A stretch of 38,042 nucleotides of DNA from Pachysolen tannophilus NRRL Y-2460 (GCA_001661245.1 KV454011.1:2476424-2514465); one strand, 5' to 3'. Shown: positions 20,302-31,695, counted from the stretch's first letter. The notes: generated by a model not told the origin, from the letters alone. Numbers and translations: made by a program.

Positions 20302-23160
20302 TCACAAAGCCATTGTTAACCATTCCCAATTTTTAGAATTGCTCTCGCCTTGATTCCCATGGTTGTCATCATTTGCGATCTTCCTTAAATTGGAATTGTC
20401 TCCGCTATCATCATCCTGATGATTATCACCTTCTTGATTACCATGCTCATTACTGTTATTCTCTTCAAAAGCAAAATTGAAGTTGTGCTTGGATGTCCGA
20501 TTATTGGCAGCCATATCAAAATCTAAGCCAATAAAACCGTGATTATCAGCAGGATCATAAACAGAGTGCATCGGGTCAATATCGTTATTGCGATCTACAT
20601 TAGGATTTGAATCCATGAATCCCAAGTGATCTATATCCATATCATTATGATGATCAGTGAAATCTAAATGATTGTTAATATCAAATTTTTCCTCATTCGG
20701 ACCATTCAAATTTGCGAAGTCTGATAAATGCTGATCATGGATAGAATCTCCACCCGATTGCATATGTAACTCGCGATCTTGAGGTTGTATAAAAGTCGGC
20801 TCTGAAATCAATGATTCTCCATTTCTTGAAGCATTCGTTTGTGATCGTGTAGACATGTTTTTCTCATTTTCAGTATTATTTTGACGGTTAGCATCATTAT
20901 CCAATAACGGAATAGGTGTTGGATTTAGATCGTCCCCATCAGTTGTCTTGACCGGCATTTTATTTTTTGTTATAAGCTTGGAATTTGTAGTTTTACTACC
21001 ACTTCCAGACGAATTTTGTGGAGTACGTTGTCTCTTCTTGATTACGTCTGTTTTCAAAGATAATGGTCTGACCACACCATGCAATTTTAAAAATAACCCA
21101 CATGCATTACATAAAGGTTGTCCTTCAGGATTTCTCCTCCATAAAGGTGTGGTTTTGGTGTTGCAATTGGTACATGTTGTTGGCTGGGATGTAGCTCCAT
21201 TTCCAGGTTGCTTTGTTAAAGAATCAGAATCGTTATTGATAGACAAATCCTTCCCTGTTCTTAATGGCGAATGCGGAAAATTTTGAGTAAGAAGGTCATT
21301 TGTGATGGGAGCTCCAGAATTAGATATTGGTTTTCGTTTTGATATTGACTTCTTTCTGTTCGTAGAATTTACTGAATTTGCAGATTTTGATGATGTTTTC
21401 GAATCTTGAGTTTGTACACCTTGTGATATCAGCAAACGAGCTTCCTCAAGTGTATGATTATTATTATTGTCATTCAAATCTGATGTTAAATTCTGAGCAT
21501 AATCCATTAAAACATCTTTTTCACCTTGATTATTTCCATCTCCTGGATGAAATATCTTTGACGAAGAATCTCCCCAAAATATTTGCTCTGGGTCTAAATT
21601 CCATGTTTGTCCAGACCTTTGATTTGGATTCTGATTATAAGCAAAAATCTCGCCATTCAAGTTGTTATTATTATTATTACTGTTACTAGATTTGGACGCC
21701 TGTGCTGATGATCTGTAACCCGGTTCCCGCATGGGAACATTTGAGCTTTTTCTAATATGGTATGTGTTTTTATTAGCCAGATTTTCAAAATAGCCCGAAT
21801 TACTATCTTTACTATCCACCACAGGAGTTTGTATAGCAGAAGATACAGAACCTGCAGGAGGAGAATACATTTCACTGTAAGAATTTGACGCCAGCGATGA
21901 TAATGATCCGAGATAAGTAAAACTGTGGGAGTTCGTAGACATATGTTTATGCGGTGTTGTTTGTCCACTATTCAAAATGTGTGAAGGACCAAGTGAAGTC
22001 ATAGAAGAATACATCATGCCTCCCGGGCTATTGTCATCTTCTGGGTTGTAAGACATACCTCGGTTATCCATATTATCAATCGATAGAGAACTTGCTGGAC
22101 CAAAATCAAAACTGCCAGCAACTTTTGGAAATGCGTCAGTTTCAAATGAATATCCACCATTAGAATTAAACTTTTTCTTATTACTATTATTAGAGTCATT
22201 ATCATTATTATTTTTGTTATTATTATTGTCGTTGTTGTTGATACTATTCTGCATTTGTTGCTTTTGTTTTGATGTAGCTGATGCTAACGACGCCGACAAG
22301 CTGCTAGTACGATTAGGAGAACTCCTAGGTTTGTTATTAACATCGGATAGTGAGAAAGCATCATTATTGTTTATTACAGGTATGTGTCCCAAATTTCCAT
22401 AGCTCGCTCCTGTTCCGGTAACAAATGGTGAAAAATCTGCTGGTCTTTTCTTTGAAAGTTTCTTTGAGGAGCCTGCATCTTTTTTTGTACTTGTGAATGG
22501 TTCATTGTATTCTTCCTGTCCTATTTTTCTTATATGAGCCACATAATCAAACTCTTCAGAAGTTGGATCTGTAAATGGAACAGAATTATTCAAGTTATTA
22601 TTATTATTATGAAAGTCATTATTGGTACTGGTCATGTTATTATGGTATAATTGTGATGTCGATGATGGTGGTACTGATTGAACAGATCTCGAATAAAAAT
22701 CTTTGAAATATGGTTTATTTTCATTATTATTAACTTTACCATTATTCCTATCTGTAGAGGCTAGAAACTCTTCATGCCCATTATTTTTTTCTTCAAAATT
22801 GTACCGCTGACTATTATCATTCGAAAGAAATGAGTCTTGTTGAATTTGTAAATTAGGCTGTTTTGAAGTTATAGAGTTATTAACACCACCACTAGTAGTA
22901 GTATTATTCCCTATAGAAAATTTATTTGTCAATTTTTTTGAATTATTTTTATTCTTCATATTCATCGACATCATTCTCCACGTCAAATTCTCCATTCTTG
23001 TCTTATAAGGTAATGATGTCTTGGCCTTATTATACATTCTCCATAATGCTTCAGTAGATGATGAATCGTCCAACATCTCTCTTGAAGTTATACCATTACC
23101 GCTCACACTACTAGGAGCGGTGGCTTTAAAATGCCCACTTTCTATCGATTGTTGATCCAT
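20302..23160 (-). CDS. GAT1: GATA-type nitrogen regulator (Gat1/AreA type)
   Basis: From the ATG at 23160 this encodes 952 residues. Near the N-terminus (about 38-66) is the AreA/Gat1 region [14 protein letters not shown]...[11 protein letters not shown] long Asn/Ser-rich disordered stretch follows. The single GATA finger has C663, C666, C684 and C687 (CTNC-x17-CNAC) with [20 protein letters not shown] and [20 protein letters not shown]. The finger and the KKRQR continuation resemble Gat1 and AreA more than Gln3. The C-terminus NWEWLTMAL resembles the Gat1 end (LDWLNLNL) and the AreA tail. Such factors activate genes for poor nitrogen sources from GATAAG sites and are held in the cytoplasm under TORC1/Ure2 control in yeast. 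It is much longer than S. cerevisiae Gat1 (510 aa). It lies between HAP1-a and HAP1-b, opposite strand. Confidence 0.9.
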   Translation of the reverse strand: MDQQSIESGHFKATAPSSVSGNGITSREMLDDSSSTEALWRMYNKAKTSLPYKTRMENLTWRMMSMNMKNKNNSKKLTNKFSIGNNTTTSGGVNNSITSKQPNLQIQQDSFLSNDNSQRYNFEEKNNGHEEFLASTDRNNGKVNNNENKPYFKDFYSRSVQSVPPSSTSQLYHNNMTSTNNDFHNNNNNLNNSVPFTDPTSEEFDYVAHIRKIGQEEYNEPFTSTKKDAGSSKKLSKKRPADFSPFVTGTGASYGNLGHIPVINNNDAFSLSDVNNKPRSSPNRTSSLSASLASATSKQKQQMQNSINNNDNNNNKNNNDNDSNNSNKKKFNSNGGYSFETDAFPKVAGSFDFGPASSLSIDNMDNRGMSYNPEDDNSPGGMMYSSMTSLGPSHILNSGQTTPHKHMSTNSHSFTYLGSLSSLASNSYSEMYSPPAGSVSSAIQTPVVDSKDSNSGYFENLANKNTYHIRKSSNVPMREPGYRSSAQASKSSNSNNNNNNLNGEIFAYNQNPNQRSGQTWNLDPEQIFWGDSSSKIFHPGDGNNQGEKDVLMDYAQNLTSDLNDNNNNHTLEEARLLISQGVQTQDSKTSSKSANSVNSTNRKKSISKRKPISNSGAPITNDLLTQNFPHSPLRTGKDLSINNDSDSLTKQPGNGATSQPTTCTNCNTKTTPLWRRNPEGQPLCNACGLFLKLHGVVRPLSLKTDVIKKRQRTPQNSSGSGSKTTNSKLITKNKMPVKTTDGDDLNPTPIPLLDNDANRQNNTENEKNMSTRSQTNASRNGESLISEPTFIQPQDRELHMQSGGDSIHDQHLSDFANLNGPNEEKFDINNHLDFTDHHNDMDIDHLGFMDSNPNVDRNNDIDPMHSVYDPADNHGFIGLDFDMAANNRTSKHNFNFAFEENNSNEHGNQEGDNHQDDDSGDNSNLRKIANDDNHGNQGESNSKNWEWLTMAL

Positions 23161-23549
23161 GCGGCAGTTCAATACTCATCCGATAATTGAATTTCTAATA
23201 TTTGAAAGCAATTAGCTATTAGTTGAAAAGTGGAAAGATACAATTTTAAAAAAAAAAAAAAATTATTTTAGCTAACGTTTTGACCAAGATGAACGGTAAG
23301 AACAAAATTAAAAATAAAGCAAATGAATTTAAAATCAAAAAGCCAAAAACAACAAAAAAAAAGAAAAAAGAAAAAAACAAAAAGCAGAAAATCTTTATGA
23401 AACTGACTTTCTTAAATTAAATTAAATCAAAAAAAAAAAAAAAACGATGAAGTGATATATACTAAAATGTATTTTATTCACTTTCTCTTCTATTGCAGTT
23501 TTGGCAAATTTTTTTAAAAAGTACTATGTTCACTTATAAGAGGTTCCTG

Positions 23550-23567
23550 GTTGTGACCTGTCACAAC
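23550..23567. promoter_or_regulatory. 18-bp inverted repeat between GAT1 and HAP1-b
   Basis: GTTGTGAC (23550-23557), spacer CT, GTCACAAC (23560-23567): perfect 8-bp arms. It lies about 390 bp upstream of the GAT1 ATG and 970 bp upstream of HAP1-b. It has the shape of a dimeric factor site; the factor is unknown. Confidence 0.5.
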
Positions 23568-24379
23568 AGGATGGTATTTTTTTTTTTTTTTTTTTACTTT
23601 TTTTCTGGAAAGAAGGAATAGTTGTATTTTAGTGTAGTTGATTGATTATATTTTTATATTTCAACTAAACTTGGAAGCCTAATTTTTGGTAAAAAACGGC
23701 GCAGTTCATGTTTTTAGTTTCCAAATCTAATTCTAGTTCTATGAAATAAAAGTTTTGGTTTAGACCCCTGCCGTAAATTAAGCTGAGAAAGTGAGAAAGT
23801 ATAGTGTACCAGTTTAAAGAGGTGTTCTTGCGTTTTGGATGTTACAACGATAAGCGAGGGCTATCTTTTCTGGCGTCTTATTGGCCAATTTTGTTATCGT
23901 GGAAAAAATGTTTATTACGTAATTAAGAGATCAAGAATAAGTCAGAAAAAAAGAAGAAATCCTTAAAATGCACACGACCAGTTGTTTCCATTAATAAAAG
24001 TCCTTTGCTCTTCACTTACTTTAAATTTATAATATATAAGATCTATCTATCTATACCGTAAGGAACTGAAATTTGAAAAATTCATTTATTATATATAAAT
24101 TTAGACATGAAAAATAATGAAAATATCTAATTAGCTTTTTCTTTTCTTTATTTTTATTTTTATTTTTTTTTTTGTCTTTTTCAATGTTTTACCAAATGCA
24201 TAATGGAGAAAGCCGCACTTTGAGTTATTATTGTTATGTTATTATTTATATCCGCTCCTTTGTATATCGAAGGCTATAAGCGAAATTTTAAGCGCCCTTG
24301 GTGAAAATAAAAATAAAAAGAAAAAATGAATATGTCCGGTGAGTACTTCCAAATTCGGAAATAGTCTCCGAGTAGAAGT

Positions 24380-24407
24380 AATAGTAATAATAATAATAAT
24401 AATAATA
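24380..24407. repeat. (TAA)n microsatellite before HAP1-b
   Basis: About eight TAA-type trinucleotides, the first ones interrupted by G, roughly 130 bp upstream of the HAP1-b ATG. Confidence 0.75.
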
Positions 24408-24533
24408 GTTTTTGTAAAGAGATAATAGATAGATTGATCTAATATTTACTATTTTCTTTTTTTTTTTTTTTGTTTTGTTTCCAATAATGGGTTTTTACGT
24501 TTATCGATTTAATCACTCAAGTATAGGGCTGTC

Positions 24534-27143
24534 ATGTCAGAGTTGATAATTGAAAATAAAAGGAAAAGAAGAAATAGAGTTCCAAAAAGTTGTTGTGTTT
24601 GTAGACTTCGAAAACTTAAATGTGATAGAATAAAACCTATATGTGGTTCATGTGTTATTAACGATACTAAAGATTTATGCAAATATGAAGAGCCAACTTG
24701 GGCACAAAATTTAAATTTAAAAAGTAATTGGGATAATGAATTAACTACTACAAGTTCTTCTTCATCATTTTTAGAAAGTTATAATAGTACTAGAATTGCA
24801 GAAAATGTTGAAAAGGGTAAAGACAATCCTTATTCAATAGCGGCTAAGATTCCAATTGCTTTTATTCCATCTGATAGTCCAAATCCATCTGATGGTCTTA
24901 AAAAATTGGGGAACTTGAATCTGAATGGACAAATAAATCCCAAAAAGAGAAAATTACTTTCCTTTGATGTTTCATCTGATGATTATCCATTAACTCTTAA
25001 TGATGGTAAAGAACTTGAAAATTTGAAAAATCAAATTAATATTCTTGAAAAAATCATTTCAAAAATACAATTCAATATTACGAAAACCAATGATTATACA
25101 GTTAATAATATTGAAATTGAAGATAAAATTAATTTTTATACTGGATATGACCAATTTACAATAAGAAGATCTCGTGATATGTTTAGAGGACCATTGTCCC
25201 TTTTACCAATTTTAATGAAAGATTCTTTCTTAAGTATCTGTTTATTCGTATTAACAGATAAAACTTATAAGAAAAATGAAAAGGAAAAGGAAAAAGAAAA
25301 GGAAAAACAAACTGCAATCCCCGATATTATCAATCAGGAAAAGAAAGAATTAGTTCCGTTAAATTTATCTATACCTGATATTCAAAAAAGATTGGCTTCA
25401 AAGATTGTTGAAGTATTACCATCCAAGAAAGTCATTTGGTTGTTATACGAAAGATATATTAATTATACCTATCAGTTTTTACCATACATTGATAAACTGG
25501 GATTTGAAAATTCAATAAAAAATATTATGGGTGATCAGTCACTAAATGAACTGAAAGTTGAACATTTGAATATATCTAAAAGATCAGATTTTGCAACACT
25601 AGGTATATTATTAGTTATATTAAGATTAGGGTATTTATCTATTTGGAAAAATAAGAAAACTGACAATCCTGATGAGCATGTAAAATATTTATTATCGCAG
25701 GATCTTAGTCCAAATTTAATTGCAGTTGCTCAACTTTGTTTAAATCAATTTAGAATATTGTCCAAAAATAGTTTGTTGACATTTCAGCTAGCTCTGTATT
25801 TGAGAATGTATAGTCAAGATGCTCCAGAATTTGATGGTTCTTGCAATATATATGATCTTCAAAACTTTACCGGATTATTGATTCAAATAGCAATTTCAAT
25901 CGGTTTACATGTAGATCCAATCAATTTTAACGAAACGGAAAAAAACTTGAGAAGAAAATTATGGGCATACTTGAGATTTTGTGATATAATTGAAGCAAGT
26001 AGGATTGGATGTCCTTTGAGAATTAAAGATGGTGATTATAATACACGTTTGCCTGAATTTATTAAAGAAATCCCAGGTAAATTTGATAACGTTATAGAGA
26101 ATAGAGCAATTAAGATAATTTATGAAACGGATGAGATATTGAGTCATTTTAAAGATGTTATAAATTTGGCTTTAAATTTTAATGGGTGTAAAGTTTCTTT
26201 GTTATCAGAGAAAATAAATGTTTTAGAAAAAAAAGTTAATCAAGACTATATGTTTTTGAAAAAAATAATCGATTCACCAACAGTATTAGATGAAATGAAA
26301 AGACTTATTAATATTAGGACATATCTTTCAACTAAATATTTTTTAACAGTTGTTTATTATAATTTATTTTTACATTATGAAAAACAGAAAAAAATTGATT
26401 TAGCCAAGATGTATTATTTCAAATTGCTAGAATTGAGTGTAGACGCTATAGTTAATTACGATTTTATTTATGGAAGTAATTTGGTTATATCAGTGGGTAA
26501 CGAACATGTATGTTTTGAATTACAAGGATATTACATGTTGACATCACATATTCAAGTAGCTTTATTTGTTAGATGTCGATATTTACAGCTGTTAAAAACA
26601 TTGGATGATCCCATTTATACTCTATTGGAAGTTATTATTCAAAAGCTTTCTACCAATTTGTTGAAACAATTATATACATTATCAAAGTTGGCAAGTGATT
26701 ATTACCTTACTTGGAGAGCTGCGAAGGGCAGTTACCAAGTCTTGAAAAGGTTATTATCGTCTGATAAACTATTTGCAAAAGATGTAAATGGTGAAATATA
26801 CGTGACACCTAGATTCAGGAAAGAGATCAAGTTGCCAGAAGATGGAGATATATTCCTGGAATTCAAACTTGAAGATTTTGTAAATATAAATCATATGATT
26901 TCTCCAGAAAATTTTCAATACATGAAGATAATCGAAAAGATAGATGATTTTGAAGAACCAAACAAGATAGACTTGCATACAGACAAGACCATTTTGTCGA
27001 TGGTAAAGGATACAAAATCATGGATCAACAGGAAATCACAAATAGATTTCTACGCTAACTTCTCAAATCACAATATAAATTATGATAATTTATTTGCTGA
27101 TAACTATCTTGATAACCTCTTGAATGATCTTATGGACTTTTAA
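24534..27143 (+). CDS. HAP1-b: intronless Hap1-like Zn2Cys6 factor without the heme-motif array
   Basis: A single-exon 869-residue paralogue of HAP1-a. The zinc cluster is at the very N-terminus (C20, C23, C30, C37, C40, C49; RNRVPKSCCVCRLRKLKCDR), preceded by KRKRR. A coiled coil follows (about 160-185, ELENLKNQINILEKIISKI). The middle domain carries the same blocks as the other copies: LPSKKVIWLLYERYINYTYQ, LGILLVILRLGYLSI, LNQFRILSKNSLL, AISIGLHVDPINF and RRKLWAYLRFCD. The acidic, hydrophobic C-terminus (YLDNLLNDLMDF) resembles an activation tail. Only one Cys-Pro occurs (C493, GCPLRI) and it sits in the middle domain at a spot unlike the heme motifs. It presumably binds CGG-type sites without direct heme control. 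It is closer to HAP1-c than to HAP1-a by eye. Confidence 0.88.
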   Translation: MSELIIENKRKRRNRVPKSCCVCRLRKLKCDRIKPICGSCVINDTKDLCKYEEPTWAQNLNLKSNWDNELTTTSSSSSFLESYNSTRIAENVEKGKDNPYSIAAKIPIAFIPSDSPNPSDGLKKLGNLNLNGQINPKKRKLLSFDVSSDDYPLTLNDGKELENLKNQINILEKIISKIQFNITKTNDYTVNNIEIEDKINFYTGYDQFTIRRSRDMFRGPLSLLPILMKDSFLSICLFVLTDKTYKKNEKEKEKEKEKQTAIPDIINQEKKELVPLNLSIPDIQKRLASKIVEVLPSKKVIWLLYERYINYTYQFLPYIDKLGFENSIKNIMGDQSLNELKVEHLNISKRSDFATLGILLVILRLGYLSIWKNKKTDNPDEHVKYLLSQDLSPNLIAVAQLCLNQFRILSKNSLLTFQLALYLRMYSQDAPEFDGSCNIYDLQNFTGLLIQIAISIGLHVDPINFNETEKNLRRKLWAYLRFCDIIEASRIGCPLRIKDGDYNTRLPEFIKEIPGKFDNVIENRAIKIIYETDEILSHFKDVINLALNFNGCKVSLLSEKINVLEKKVNQDYMFLKKIIDSPTVLDEMKRLINIRTYLSTKYFLTVVYYNLFLHYEKQKKIDLAKMYYFKLLELSVDAIVNYDFIYGSNLVISVGNEHVCFELQGYYMLTSHIQVALFVRCRYLQLLKTLDDPIYTLLEVIIQKLSTNLLKQLYTLSKLASDYYLTWRAAKGSYQVLKRLLSSDKLFAKDVNGEIYVTPRFRKEIKLPEDGDIFLEFKLEDFVNINHMISPENFQYMKIIEKIDDFEEPNKIDLHTDKTILSMVKDTKSWINRKSQIDFYANFSNHNINYDNLFADNYLDNLLNDLMDF

Positions 27144-27365
27144 CCTTTAAAATGAGTTGGTCATTGAAAAACGACTTTTTTCTTATTTTTTTTTTTTTTC
27201 TTTTTTCTTTAAATTTCCTTTTAACATTTAATTAATTGTAATCTATTTTATATATTAATTACTCCATCTTTAAATTTTAGATTGGACTAATCTGAAATTA
27301 GATGAGCTTATTCTATAAAGTTTTTTAATTGCTTTTATTTGTTTCTTAGTCCATTTTTATTGATT

Positions 27366-30300
27366 ATGAGGAATGATGCCAGAAATGTTGTTCATGAATC
27401 AGACAGTGTAAGAGATCTGACTAATAGAGATAACCTGAGACAGCGAAGAACAAGAAATAGAATACCAGTTGCTTGCAGCGTTTGTCGCAAGAGGAAAGTG
27501 AAGGTAAGTTATTATATATATGATATATTCTTGTTATTTCCGTGAAAGAAAAAAAAGAAAAAAGAAAATTACTAACTTTAAATTGAATGATTTCGAATCT
27601 GATATTATTTTTATAGTGTGATAAAGGTAGACCACAATGTGATGTATGCAGAAAATATAACGTATCTCATTTATGTTTTTATGAAGAGCCAACTTGGAGT
27701 AATAATGTTGTTTCAAAGAAAAGTGAGGAATCTGAGGTACCAAAGAAGAAGAATAAAGGGGTTTCACCTAAGGGGGTTACCGATGAGTCTCCAGAAAGTG
27801 GTTTATCATCATTTGCAGATGCACTGACTAGACCGATAGCTATAATTCCTCCAACTCAAAGTTCTTCTAATCAAAGTGGTTATTCTTCTCCTTCATCACA
27901 ATCAAAATCAATTGCTTTCGAAGATCATATCAGAACTTTTAAATCCTATGGTAATATAAATCCCCCACAATCAAGTGAAAGAAGTACGGCATGTATTCCG
28001 ACTTCATCTGTACCGATACTGTTGAACCCAGTTGCACAGTTTTCTGCTAATAGAAATTTGCCTTCAATTCAAGAACAGTTATTTTCCAATAAATCCTCAT
28101 CTACGATGACTCAGGATCCAGAGATACACTCGGAATTAGAAAGAATGAAGCAGAAAATAAAGGAAATTGAGGCTTCTATTACTTTGTCTAAAACTTTTCA
28201 ATCAAATGTTAACACTGAGTTGGAATTGAATCAATCTGTACGAAATCCTCCTGAATCTGAAGAATCAGAGGAATCGTTGATTACTTCCAAAACGCTGCCC
28301 ACTTTTCTGTCTAAAGTTTCACCAATGCCAAATGATCTTACCGATATTCATTCCACCTCCGACATTAATCAAGAGATAAAATGTCTGAATATAGTGTTTT
28401 CATCAAGTGATATGATTTTTAGTATAAACCCTAATGACAGAATTGACTTCTATTCGGGATATTCGCCTCTTTTAAATAAAGAACCTACGACTTTAAATCA
28501 TGGTCCACTTAGCTTCTTTACATTCACCAAAAAAGACAAATACATTAGGATAATATGGCGCAAAATGATAGAGTACAAAAAGAAAAGAAATGTATTTCCT
28601 AATGATATTATGTCCAGAAAACCTCCAGATGATGATGGTTACAATAAAGATATTAGATCACTGTTAAATAAAACTAGTTATAAATTGGACCGTGACATCA
28701 AGTATGAAAGAGAATTTAAACAAAAGTTTTTAGAAAATGAAGGACTACTAGATATTCAACGTTACGAGAAAGGTAGTATTAAGTCACCTATCATGAGAGG
28801 AAAAGAACCAACACCTTTAAGTTTATCGCTTAATGGGCAAGAAATTGAATTACGATTAATTCACGATATTGAACGTTGCTTACCTCCAAAGAAAGCATTA
28901 TGGCTACTTTTAGACCGATTTTTTAAGTTCTTTTATCCTTTTGCTCCATATATTGATCAAGAAACATTCACAAGCGAAATATCGAAAATAGTTGGAGAGA
29001 GGTCAGAAGAAGATTCTGCAACAAAGTCAATTACAATCGAAAAAAGGTTGGATTTTGCAAATGTTGGAATGATGTTGTTATTTTTGAGACTAGGGTTTCT
29101 AACTTTATTTAGTAATCAGGAAGGAGCATCTGAGAATGGTGAAAAAAAAGGAGATATTTCTGATTATTTACTAAAAAATAGTGTAGGTGTTGAAGTTTCT
29201 GCTATTTCACAGCGATGTTTGAATCAGTTCAGGTTATTACGCAAAACTAGTTTAAGTATCGTTCAATTTGCTATTTATATGCGATTATATCATAAGTTTG
29301 CACCTGAAGAGGGAGATGGTGCTGATGGAGGGGACTCCATGACATTTACCGGTATGTTGGTTCAAATGGCCATTTCTATTGGTTTAAATAGAGATCCAGA
29401 ACTTTGTGATCTTGGTTCGTCCGATAGTGAGAAGATAAAAAATATTAGGAGGAAGATATGGTATGGTATAGTTCATTATGATGTAGCTCAAGGTTATGTA
29501 TTAGGAAATCCTCCAACTATAAGGTTGGAACATTACGATACAAGACTTCCTGTTTACAAAGGAGAATTAAATACGAACACGCCCGATTTAGGTCTTGAAC
29601 AAAGCATCATAGATGGATATGCTGAATCCAATGAATTTGATACAAAAATGAGAGAGATTACTGATTTAGTGATCAATATGAGAAATCCTCCAAAGGTATC
29701 GGACATGGTGGAACAGCTTCTTTCTTTGGAATCGTTTGTATCTCTCAACTTTGGCCCTTTATCAAAATTATTAACACCTAATGTTGGAAACCATGTTGAG
29801 AATGTTACCAAACTAAGACGTCTCTTGAACTATTTAGACATGGTCATGGCAATTCATGGGCTTTATTTTCATTTGTTTTTATATTTTGAAGAAAAGAGTG
29901 ATTTTACTAATGCCCGAGTTTGTTTGCTCAAATCTCTTAATATAATGGTAGAGAGCACGTCCGAATTTTTTTCATTATTGATAAACTCTCAAATTTATTT
30001 TGGAGAAGGCTTTGATTTAATTCTAACTCCAACCATGGAACTATTAGTGCATAAAATTTTACTTTTTCATATTTCATTACTTATGAGGTGTTCCTGTTTG
30101 AAAAGGTCATACACTGTAAAATACATATCTTCCGAGATCAATACTAAGGTAAGCAGTTTGTGCCATCATATTGAACATAGCATTGAACGATGTATATCTG
30201 GTGTTTACAAGATAAGTGACAGGTATTTTTATGCTTGGAGGTTGACTAAAGTGCAATGTTTTATACTAGAATTATTCAAAAAATTTGCACTGAACCTTTT

Positions 30301-30874
30301 AGATAATGATAAAGCCATTTCGGCCGAAGCTAAAACGTCTGTATTCAATAAAGGAGATTATCCAAACCAAAATGTATTTGAAAATTTTTCTGTGGAAGAT
30401 TTTCAAGAAATATTAAGCATGATAGATTCAAAACAATACACTAAGCAGATGAAACAAAATAAATATTCAAATATTAGTAAAAACTCAAGTATCAATACTT
30501 CTTCTGCTTATGGAAACTTTTTTGGTGTACCAAATATGATGTTCAATCCTGAAGTTGATAATGCATGGTATGAAATGATGTCCAATAACTTTCCAACAAG
30601 TACAAATATAAATAATGTCAACAATGATGACATATTTATTTGCGGACTGGATGGTAAGAAAAGAAGAAAATTGGAAGGTACAAATAAAGAGGATAATAAT
30701 TCAAAGGTTAGTGGGGATTTATTTGAAAGAAATTTGTCTCCTAGCAGAAATCTGAAAAACCTGGATGTTTCTGATTATGATTATATCTTTGATGCTGATG
30801 ATCCTTTTTTCCATATGTTTGGAGATAGTTTAATAGGAGATCTGAATTGGAATCTTTCCAATGCTTTTACGTAA
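27366..30874 (+). CDS. HAP1-c: Hap1-like Zn2Cys6 factor without heme motifs (two exons)
   Basis: Exons 27366-27503 and 27617-30874 give 1131 residues. The zinc cluster RNRIPVACSVCRKRKVK/CDKGRPQC...SHLC uses C37, C40, C47, C54, C57 and C66. A coiled coil follows (about 219-240, ELERMKQKIKEIEASI). The middle domain has LPPKKALWLLLDRFFKFFYP, VGMMLLFLRLGFLTL, LNQFRLLRKTSL, AISIGLNRDPEL and NIRRKIWYGIVHYD. The C-terminal ~35 residues are acidic and aromatic (YDYIFDADDPFFHMFGDSL), typical of an activation domain. No Cys-Pro heme motif is present. The ATG at 27366 is the first in frame. It lies 222 bp downstream of HAP1-b in tandem. Its intron position is identical to that of HAP1-a. Confidence 0.9.
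27504..27616 (+). other. HAP1-c intron (113 nt, phase 0)
   Basis: Donor GTAAGT at 27504, branch site TACTAAC at 27570-27576, acceptor TATAG ending at 27616. It lies between lysine 46 of RKRKVK and cysteine 47 of CDKG, the same codon boundary as in HAP1-a. Branch-to-acceptor distance is about 40 nt. Confidence 0.92.
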
Positions 30875-31329
30875 ATGGAGGTGGAAGGGGAAGATTATGT
30901 TTGGACTATAATAGACTTATGTGTATAGATAGATAAATGAATATTTTGTTGCAAAATTATTAGTTCTGCTTTAAAATGCTGCATAGTCTTTATTATGTAA
31001 TTTTTCTATTTTTTTTTTTTTTATCTTATTTATTTTCTCCCTGTGAATAATAGAAATTGATCTGAACGTTGAGCCTCACGCATATCTATTTTAGGAAATA
31101 ATATCCGGAACCGTTTGAACTCGACTTCTTCGACATCTTCGACATCTTCAACTTCTTCAACTTATTTTTCCAAAAAAATTAAGGTTTCGAGACATTTGCA
31201 AATTGGAAAAGGCAACCAGTAAAATGTAATTAACTACTTTCTTGTTCTTATTATCAATTATCTGAAAATATTTTAAAACTGTATATATTATACTATAAAT
31301 ATGTAAAGAAAAAAAGGCCAAAAACCAAA
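30875..31329. other. HAP1-c/cupin convergent intergenic region
   Basis: 455 bp with T-rich tracts and a five-copy 9-bp repeat (31121-31165). No gene or RNA is recognised. Confidence 0.6.
31121..31165. repeat. Five-copy 9-bp tandem repeat (TCGACATCT type)
   Basis: Five phased 9-bp units: TCGACTTCT, TCGACATCT, TCGACATCT, TCAACTTCT, TCAACTTAT. One frame reads Ser-Thr-Ser repeats, but no gene frame surrounds it. Confidence 0.8.
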
Positions 31330-31695
31330 TTAAGCAGCATCCGCTGGTCTTAAACCACAGAAGAAGGCATACCCATAACCGGTTGTTTCAAAAGTGATGG
31401 TACAACCTTTCTTAAAGTAAAAAACATCACCAACTTTAGCACTGACTTTATAACCAGTTTCATCTGAAATAAAATAATCACCTTCAACTTCCAAGATAAT
31501 TTTCATTTCATCATAATTATAAGGATAAACCAATTTTTCACCCTTTTCTTGTTTGTAGAAACCACAAGAGATTTGTTTGTCTTCTGGAGCTTCTGAAGTG
31601 AAAATATCACCTAAGAATGAATTGTTACCTGGTGAAGGAATTTGTGGTGGTTTAACACTGTAACCTTCAACGTTTGGCTTATATTTCATTGGCAT
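31330..31695 (-). CDS. Small cupin-fold protein (EutQ-like)
   Basis: From the ATG at 31695 this encodes 121 residues, starting MPMKYKPNVEGYSVKPPQ. The core is a single cupin barrel: CGFYKQEKGEKLVYPYNYDE, then MKIILEVEGDYFISDETG, AKVGDVFYFKKGCTITFETT and GYAFFCGLRP. These blocks follow the pattern of EutQ/DUF861-type cupins (ydE-kiileGe ... GDvfyfpkG). The substrate is unknown in fungi; bacterial EutQ belongs to ethanolamine use, but that role should not be carried over. The typical cupin metal-ligand His residues are not apparent, so metal binding is doubtful. The frame extends upstream without an ATG. It is convergent with HAP1-c and divergent from the WD40 gene. Confidence 0.82.
   Translation of the reverse strand: MPMKYKPNVEGYSVKPPQIPSPGNNSFLGDIFTSEAPEDKQISCGFYKQEKGEKLVYPYNYDEMKIILEVEGDYFISDETGYKVSAKVGDVFYFKKGCTITFETTGYGYAFFCGLRPADAA

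Larger units (their letters stand above)
23161..24533. other. GAT1-HAP1-b divergent intergenic region
   Basis: About 1.37 kb. It holds poly-A/T runs, an 18-bp palindrome (23550-23567), one GATAAG site (about 23849-23854) that could allow GATA-factor control, a CTATCTATCTATAC stretch near 24041, and an (AAT)n tract near 24380-24407. No gene is supported. Confidence 0.6.

Noticed and set aside
26010-26021. Cys-Pro (GCPLRI) in HAP1-b as a heme motif
   Set aside because: It is a single occurrence in the middle domain, aligned with a non-heme segment of the family, and lacks the clustered layout of HAP1-a.
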